Assembly (NCBI GenBank): GCA_029204225.1
Contig: CM055093.1
Span: forward strand, 24,781,912 to 24,845,911
Source: Diphasiastrum complanatum
Lineage: Eukaryota; Streptophyta; Lycopodiopsida; Lycopodiales; Lycopodiaceae
Length of the DNA stretch: 64,000 bases
Direction: 5' to 3'
A model generated the notes under the pieces. The model searched no databases. It was not told the origin of the DNA and saw only the letters and a program-made list of their open reading frames with translations. Shown here piece after piece: positions 58,746 to 64,000 of this stretch. How positions within the stretch are numbered: the stretch's first letter is position 1; the number at the start of each line of letters is the position of its first letter. The translations under genes and the position numbers were made by a program.

Positions 58746-59140
58746 CAAGCATTGATGGCATCTCTACCATGGTCCTCTCGATATTGTACACGTGAGCTTG
58801 CACAGACAAAGAAACACCCGCAGACGAACTTGCAATCATCATATTTGGATTATGGTCAGGACTAGAGATAGGGCGTGGTTGGAGAGCAACTGGAGGGCTA
58901 AGAGGGATATCAACAAAGTCATCTACCATGATTGATATACTATGGGAGAAAAGAAAGACAGAAGAAACTTTTTTTTTTTCTCTCAAAGGGAAATGAAACA
59001 GCAAAGAACTATTTCTTGTCAAGAGGCAAAAAACGGAAAAGAAAAATTCACACAAGGTACATCACTCCCTGATTCAAACTTTGATGCAGTACTGACACTA
59101 GTACCATAGATACAGAAGTTGCCAAAAAATCTGAATTTTT
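58746..59140. other. Spacer with an unassigned minus-strand frame
   Basis: A 105-codon minus-strand frame (59055-58738) starts hydrophobic and is then proline-rich, and reads MVDDFVDIPLSPPVALQP internally. It has no recognised domain. It could be the start of a retroelement ORF; support is weak. Confidence 0.3.
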
Positions 59141-59995
59141 TTGATTCTTATAAAAAACAAACTTGATGCTTGTGATATTGCTAACCAAGTTGGATGTGTG
59201 GCAAGAGAGCAAAGGTCAATTCAAGAACTTTGGCACAAGAGGATGGGGCAACTCCACTTCAAGTCATTGGAGGTAATGGCAAGAAAGCAAGTTGTGATTG
59301 GTCTTCCACATCAATCATGTTTGTGAGCAATGTGCTTTGTCAAAGTCACAAAGGTTACCTTATAATAGATCTACATCTAGATCTACTATGCCTTTTCAAG
59401 TTGTGCATTCGGATATTCATGGTGTTACTACTATTAGAAATGGAGGAGCTAAGATGTATGTAGCCTTTATTGATGATTTTAGCTGATTTTGTTGGTTTTA
59501 TCTACTAAAGAGCAAGGATGAAGTATATGATGTCTTTGTCAAGTTCAAGATTGCAAGGGAGGTCCAATTCTCTACAAAGATCAAGTGCTTGAGGAGTGAC
59601 AATGGTGGTGAGTATATCTCTACCTAGTTTAAGGCCTTTTGTGATGAGCATGGATCAAGAGGGAGTACACAAGTCCAAGGACACCACAACAAAGTGGAGT
59701 GGCCAGGAGGAAGAATAGAACCTTGTGTGAATGTGCTAAAGCCATGAGGTTAGGAGCTAATCTTCCAAAACCATTTTGGGATCAAGCCTTGTTGTGTGCT
59801 AATTTTCTATGCAATAGGTGGCTGAGTGCTTTATTGGATGGAAAAACCCCTTTTGAAATGTTGTTTGGAAGGAGGCCGAGTGTCAAGTTTTTTAGAACTT
59901 TTGGATGCACTTGCTATATCAACATAACACTTGATGATAGGACAAAGGAGGATCCATCTTCAAGTCTAAAAATTAGTCAAAAATCTGATTTCTAG
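59141..59995 (+). pseudogene. Copia integrase pseudogene
   Basis: Broken frames show the pre-integrase end HVCEQCALSKSQ, then VVHSDIHGV (first Asp), KMYVAFIDDFS, a TGA at 59484, LLKSKDEVYDVF, RSDNGGEYIST (second Asp), a TAG at 59625, and TPQQSGVARRKNRTL. In relatives the residue after GVA is Glu; here codon 59705-59707 is AGG (Arg). The end has LCANFLCNRW, GKTPFEMLFGRRPSVKF and YINITLDDRTKEDPSS, close to the fragment at 38710. Similarity stops at about 59975. Confidence 0.9.
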
Positions 59996-60319
59996 GCAAA
60001 ATTAGAGATTTTTGAGAAAAGAATTTCTTGATACTTCCCAGGCAGCGATCTAGCACCCCAAAAAGCTTGCCAAAATCTGACCGCAATCGGACAACTGTAA
60101 TAGAAGTTATGGCAGATTTCTGAAATTTTTTTGCAAGGAACAGTGCGTTGGTCCCTATCTTCAAAAAATCAGAACACTTTTAGAGCTGGGACCGCTGCAA
60201 TGGAGAGGAAACAGCTATCTATCCTGATTTTTTAAGAAATTGAGCAAATCTAGTTTTTTTAACACTTTCTCTATCTAGAACGGGGCACTCTCTCTCTAGA
60301 ACGAGGCTCTAATACCAAC

Positions 60320-60679
60320 TGTTACAAGCTCGTGACCAGTGCCGAACCCTAGAGAACACAGATAGGTCAGATACCACAGTTAGAGTCGTGTCCAGAGCGT
60401 ACACGACCAACAGGGCAAGACAGTGTGAGTAGTGTGCCCCAGCACAGTCCATAGCCACGGCGGGCCTAACACAGTCTAGGGACCCTGTCAGCAGGACAGG
60501 GCCCCCAGTTGGGTCCCGACGTGCAGTCGGCCACGTCAGTGCCACGTGGCCGACACTTGGCAGTTGCATGCTACCAGTCCTCACACTGGGCTAGGAGGGG
60601 CTTACTCTATATCAGGGAGTAGGCAAGGATGGGTGGATCCGTTAGTGTTTGCCCTACTGTGATGTTAGGACTTATTACA
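60320..60679 (+). repeat. 5' LTR (360 bp) of a gypsy element
   Basis: Begins TGTTACAAGC and ends CTTATTACA; the ends are imperfect inverted repeats. A primer site follows after one base. The left side carries GCTCTAATACCA (60308-60319 region), an outward-facing primer-site look-alike on the other strand. Confidence 0.75.
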
Positions 60680-60680
60680 C

Positions 60681-60692
60681 TGGTATCAGAGC
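60681..60692 (+). other. Primer-binding site, tRNA-Met type
   Basis: TGGTATCAGAGC one base after the LTR end. Confidence 0.9.
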
Positions 60693-61585
60693 CATCTCCA
60701 TCTTTGGGAGGTGAGTAGCAGCAGTAGAAAAAAAGCTATCAGAGAATAGGAAAATTCTTGGAGATTTTCAGAAAGGCATAGAGGAGAGAAATCGCTGTAG
60801 AGACAGCTATCTAACCTGGAAATTTCAGTATAATTTCGAGCCATCTGAGCAGAAATCAGAGCTGTGATGTAGCATAGATCCATCGCTGCAATTTGAGTGA
60901 TCTAGTTCCGATTTTCAGGAGTAACTTGCTAAGATCTGAGCGGATTCTGGAAAGAAAGGATTGTACAGGTCCAGCGCTGTGGGTACTTATTCAATCTGAC
61001 ATTTTGGACCAGTAGTGGGCTTCAAATCGGAAGGATTTCGAGCAGGAAGGCTGCTTGCCCGACAGCGAGGGGGGAGCACAACCAAAATCAGGATTTCCCA
61101 AGAAAGTTAGGCCCCAAATTCAGATTTTTTGGAGCCACAGTTCTGAAAAGCAGATAGCGAGGGTCTTCAAAGATCCAATCAAATTTTTCCCGCAGTTTCA
61201 ACTCTTCAAATCTAAGTTTTGGAGACAGATAGACCGCTACCCTGGCAGCGAGGGAGGTCCTTGGAAGAAACCAGAATTTGGCAACTGATTTCGAGTTCTA
61301 AATCGGAAAAGTTGGAGCAGAAAGAGCACACCTTAGATAGCGAGGGAAGGGGTTAAGACAAATCAGAAGTTTGTTTGCTTTTTGGTACCCTGATCTCTAA
61401 TTTTTTTCCGGACAGCAGGTCTAAAAGCAGTTGAGGAAGAGCTGAGAGGGCTTTTCTGGATTCTCTCTGTGGAAGTACAGTTCTCAGAAAGAGCTAAGTT
61501 TTCTTTCCTTACTTTGTATAGCTGTAAATAGGTCTTTCTGACTTTTTTCTTCAAAAGTTAAGGTACCTCTCTTTCAGTTCTGAAA
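60693..61585 (+). other. Leader of the gypsy element
   Basis: Noncoding leader between primer site and gag. It repeats a short word, AGCGAGGG, near 61062, 61247 and 61340, and has GACAGCTATCTA near 60810. A similar CAGCTATCTATCC occurs left of the LTR near 60210. Confidence 0.55.
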
Positions 61586-62834
61586 ATGACCACTCCTCAG
61601 GGACCTGATCAACCCCCAGAGAGAGGCATCGACAAACTTGAAACAGAAGCCTTGGCTTACAGTAAAGGGAAAGAACCTATGGAAATGGAAGAGTTCGCCG
61701 AAGAACTCGACGAATTGGTTACCAAGGAGCAGTTTCTCCACTTGGTAACAGAAGTGGATGAACTGAAGTTGGCATTAGCCAATTTCAAGTCCAGTGTGGA
61801 TGACTCGTTCCCTGAACTCAAAGGCTTGACTTTGAGTTCCGCGAAAGGAAGTCTTCCCTCCACTTCTCAGTTATCCCCTTTTCCACTTCCATCAGTTTCA
61901 GGTGATACTCTGCGGTCTCACCCCAGTGTCTTTAAGGATTTAAAGCCTCCTACTTTTATTGGGGAAGAGAAGGATAGAAATGCAGATATTCTACAAACCT
62001 TCCTCAGCCCCTAACCATTTGCAAGCAATTGAGGCCAGTCTTTCTTTAGGGCCCATGGCCTATAAGTGGTGGTTAAATCTCCAGGAGACTGGGCAGACTC
62101 CCCGGTCATGGAAGGCTTTTGAAGAAGCCTTCCAAAGAGAATTCCTACCAGAAAATGAACTTGATAGAGCCTGGGAAGCCTGGGAAAGAACAGTAATGGA
62201 CAAGTCCCTAATCCAATATATCTCGCAGTACCGATAAGCAATTTTCAAAATTAAAAATATGGACGATTATCAGAAAATCAGAGGGTTTGTCCGAGGCCTC
62301 AAAGATGAATATAAAGTAGAGGTCCACAGAAACTCGCCTACTACCCTTGAGCAAGCTCTCAGATATGCTCAAATCTATGATGATTCAGTGGGTAGGAAGA
62401 GGGCGAGACAGCAGCCCCTTTCTGAGCAGCCTCCTTGGAAGGACTTTCAATTCAAAAAGAAATTTTTAAAAAGAAAGAAGAAAGATAAATTTAAAGGTGA
62501 AGCTCCTCAGAAACGCCCTTCACTCATACAGCCCTTAAAACCAGAAGATTTTGAGAAAGCCAAACAAGAACGTTTGTGCTTTGTGTGCATGGACAAGGGA
62601 CACACAGTCAGACAGTGTCCCAAGGGGCCTTTCACTAAAAAAGATAAAAAAGATAAGAAACAAGTTCATCTTGTTCAGACTGTAAGTTTCCCCAGTGACT
62701 CGGCAGCTTCCGAGATCAAAGTGTATCATGAAGATCATGAACATTGTTGCCAGCTGACCTCTGCAATGCTAGCGAGACCCTTTAGCTTTGGGCCGCATGA
62801 CCTAGTACGTATGCATGGGAAAGTTGGTAACTAG
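61586..62834 (+). pseudogene. Gypsy gag pseudogene
   Basis: ATG 61586 opens MTTPQGPDQPPERGIDK and an acidic helical region (LVTEVDELKLALANF), then LKPPTFIGEEKDRNAD. A shift near 61980 moves to the gag core: YKWWLNLQETGQTPRSWKAFEEAF, REFLPENE, then a TAA near 62235 and DYQKIRGFVRGLKDEYK. A lysine-rich stretch precedes a CCHC knuckle, CFVCMDKGHTVRQC. It would package element RNA. The frame ends at 62832, before the protease block in another frame. Confidence 0.88.
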
Positions 62835-63365
62835 TCAGTAAGATTATGGTTGATGATGGGGCAACCCATAATTTCATCAACTAGACCCTGGTTAAAAGAC
62901 TTAAACTTCCAGAAGTACCTAGTCAACATAGGTACATAGTTTCACTAGCTAAGGGTGAAGATAAGAAGATCTGGAAAACTATGGTAAGTAGCTTAAATCT
63001 TGGTATTCAGGGTACCAAGATGAAATAAACTTTCAGATAATGCACCTGGATCGTACAGATATTGTTCTCGGGAGAGATTGGCTCTACAATTTAGGACCTT
63101 CCCTCATCAGAAATTATCAGGAGAACACCCTCAACTTTTAGCATAAAGGCCGTGAGATCCAGTTGCATGGGGAGCATGATGTTCCCAACAACCCTATGAT
63201 CTGCAGTTCAGAGCTCTGTCAGCTAATCGGAGACGACGACCATTAGGTATTCTTATGTGACTTTCAGTTTATTCTTGAAGTTTCTATTTCTAGTTCTATA
63301 CAGCAGAAAATCAGTAAATTAGAAACTTTATAGTCTAAATTTGAAGATGTTTTTCCTAAAACGAC
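62835..63365 (+). pseudogene. Gypsy protease and RT lead-in pseudogene
   Basis: MVDDGATHNFI carries the D-x-G-A active site type of gypsy proteases, near 62845. Then come LVKRLKLPEVP, MHLDRTDIVLGRDWLYNLGP (the ILG-W signature) and, after several stops, a [12 protein letters not shown] block that begins RT. The frames change at least twice. No intact enzyme is possible. Confidence 0.75.
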
Positions 63366-63484
63366 GGGGCTAAATTTTTCAGTAAAATAGACCTCAGATC
63401 GGGATACCATCAAGTCCGTATAAAATCGGATGGTGTCCCGAAAAATACTTTTAGGACTCGTCACGGTCATTATGAGTCTAAGGT
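63366..63484 (+). pseudogene. Gypsy RT fragment cut at a junction
   Basis: [26 protein letters not shown] and [13 protein letters not shown] (read in about 40 codons) are the RT block with the first catalytic Asp. The blocks normally between the lead-in and this one are missing, so a deletion lies near 63360. The frame ends abruptly at about 63485, where inverted copia RT sequence begins. Confidence 0.8.
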
Positions 63485-64000
63485 GATGCCATCAACCAGC
63501 CTTGCCTTATGCTTTTCGATGCTCCCATCCGATTTGTATTTGGTCCTGTAGACCCACTTACAGCCAATAGGACGCTTCCCTTTTGGTAGCTTCACCAAAT
63601 CCCATGTATCATTCTTGAGAATGGAGTCGTACTCCTCTTGCATAGCATGTTGCCATACCTTCTCATCTGCTGCCTCAACGAATGTATGCGGATCTTGTGA
63701 ATCCAAAATAGTAGTCATAAGTGCATAGTTTGTCTCCTGGTGTTCATGCTGCTGGGGTTGCCTTTGAGACCTCCTAGCCCCTGGATTGCTGCTCTCTCCC
63801 TCATCCAATATCAAACCATCCTGCACAGTTTGCCAATACCACTTGGGAAACTTCTTCCTTGCAATTGGTGATGAAGACGGTGAATAGGACTCAACAGATT
63901 TGCCCCTTTCCTTCCGCTTCCTAGCCTGCTCAGATTCTTCCTCTTGATCACTCATATGATCATCCTGAGGCTCCCCAATATATGGATGTGCAATTCTAGT
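63485..64000 (-). pseudogene. Copia RT N-terminal fragment, runs off the right edge
   Basis: Minus-strand frame open to the window edge. It has an acidic/serine-rich linker, then [53 protein letters not shown] and [12 protein letters not shown], the standard start of copia RT. It stops at about 63485 in the middle of the domain. The catalytic YVDD part is absent. The upstream integrase would be to the right of the window. Confidence 0.88.

Overview
This is a land-plant nuclear window, very rich in transposable elements. It holds one recognisable cellular gene, the 3' half of an ARABIDILLO-type armadillo-repeat gene, in a mosaic of LTR retrotransposons (Ty1/copia and Ty3/gypsy), one LINE fragment, hAT DNA-transposon remains and AT-rich spacer. 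GT-AG introns, plant tRNA-Met and tRNA-Asp type primer-binding sites, and the plant-specific ARABIDILLO family support a plant. I cannot assign the species; nothing bacterial, organellar or CRISPR-like is visible.

Layout. 0-1.3 kb: 3' end of a copia element. 2.4-3.3 kb: decayed gag on the minus strand. 3.8-25.9 kb: a nested stack. A minus-strand copia RT pseudogene (about 9.5 to 8.3 kb, resuming at 4.0 kb) is split by a small non-autonomous LTR element (4005-8314, target duplication TGGAC). A larger non-autonomous LTR element (10829-25287) sits just inside another LTR and primer site (25324-25879). That larger element is itself split by a full Ty3/gypsy element (12429-21187, target duplication AGCAA). 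26.1-29.6 kb: a broken multi-exon minus-strand gene of unknown function whose first exon resembles a 3' ORF carried by the gypsy element. 32.9-34.0 kb: a coiled-coil ORF relic. 35.0-38.7 kb: a decayed minus-strand copia element. 42.4-48.3 kb: eight 3' exons of the ARABIDILLO gene on the minus strand, with a LINE 3' end in one intron. 48.6-49.7 kb: a dead DUF659-type hAT transposase. 50.8-51.6 kb: a 762-bp non-autonomous hAT-like element with a perfect 8-bp target duplication. 52.9-58.7 kb: copies of a retroelement 3' noncoding repeat, an LTR and a LINE pseudogene. 59.1-63.5 kb: a copia integrase relic and a gypsy LTR, gag and protease. 63.5-64 kb: inverted copia RT start.

The mobile genes are almost all dead. 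Premature stops fit C-to-T decay, and the catalytic glutamate is lost in all three integrase cores that can be read. The most interesting items are the two LTR elements whose polymerase is replaced by unknown coding sequence, the shared exon/3' ORF, and a repeated CCTTCGCCGAG-like motif confined to the gypsy element's two noncoding flanks.
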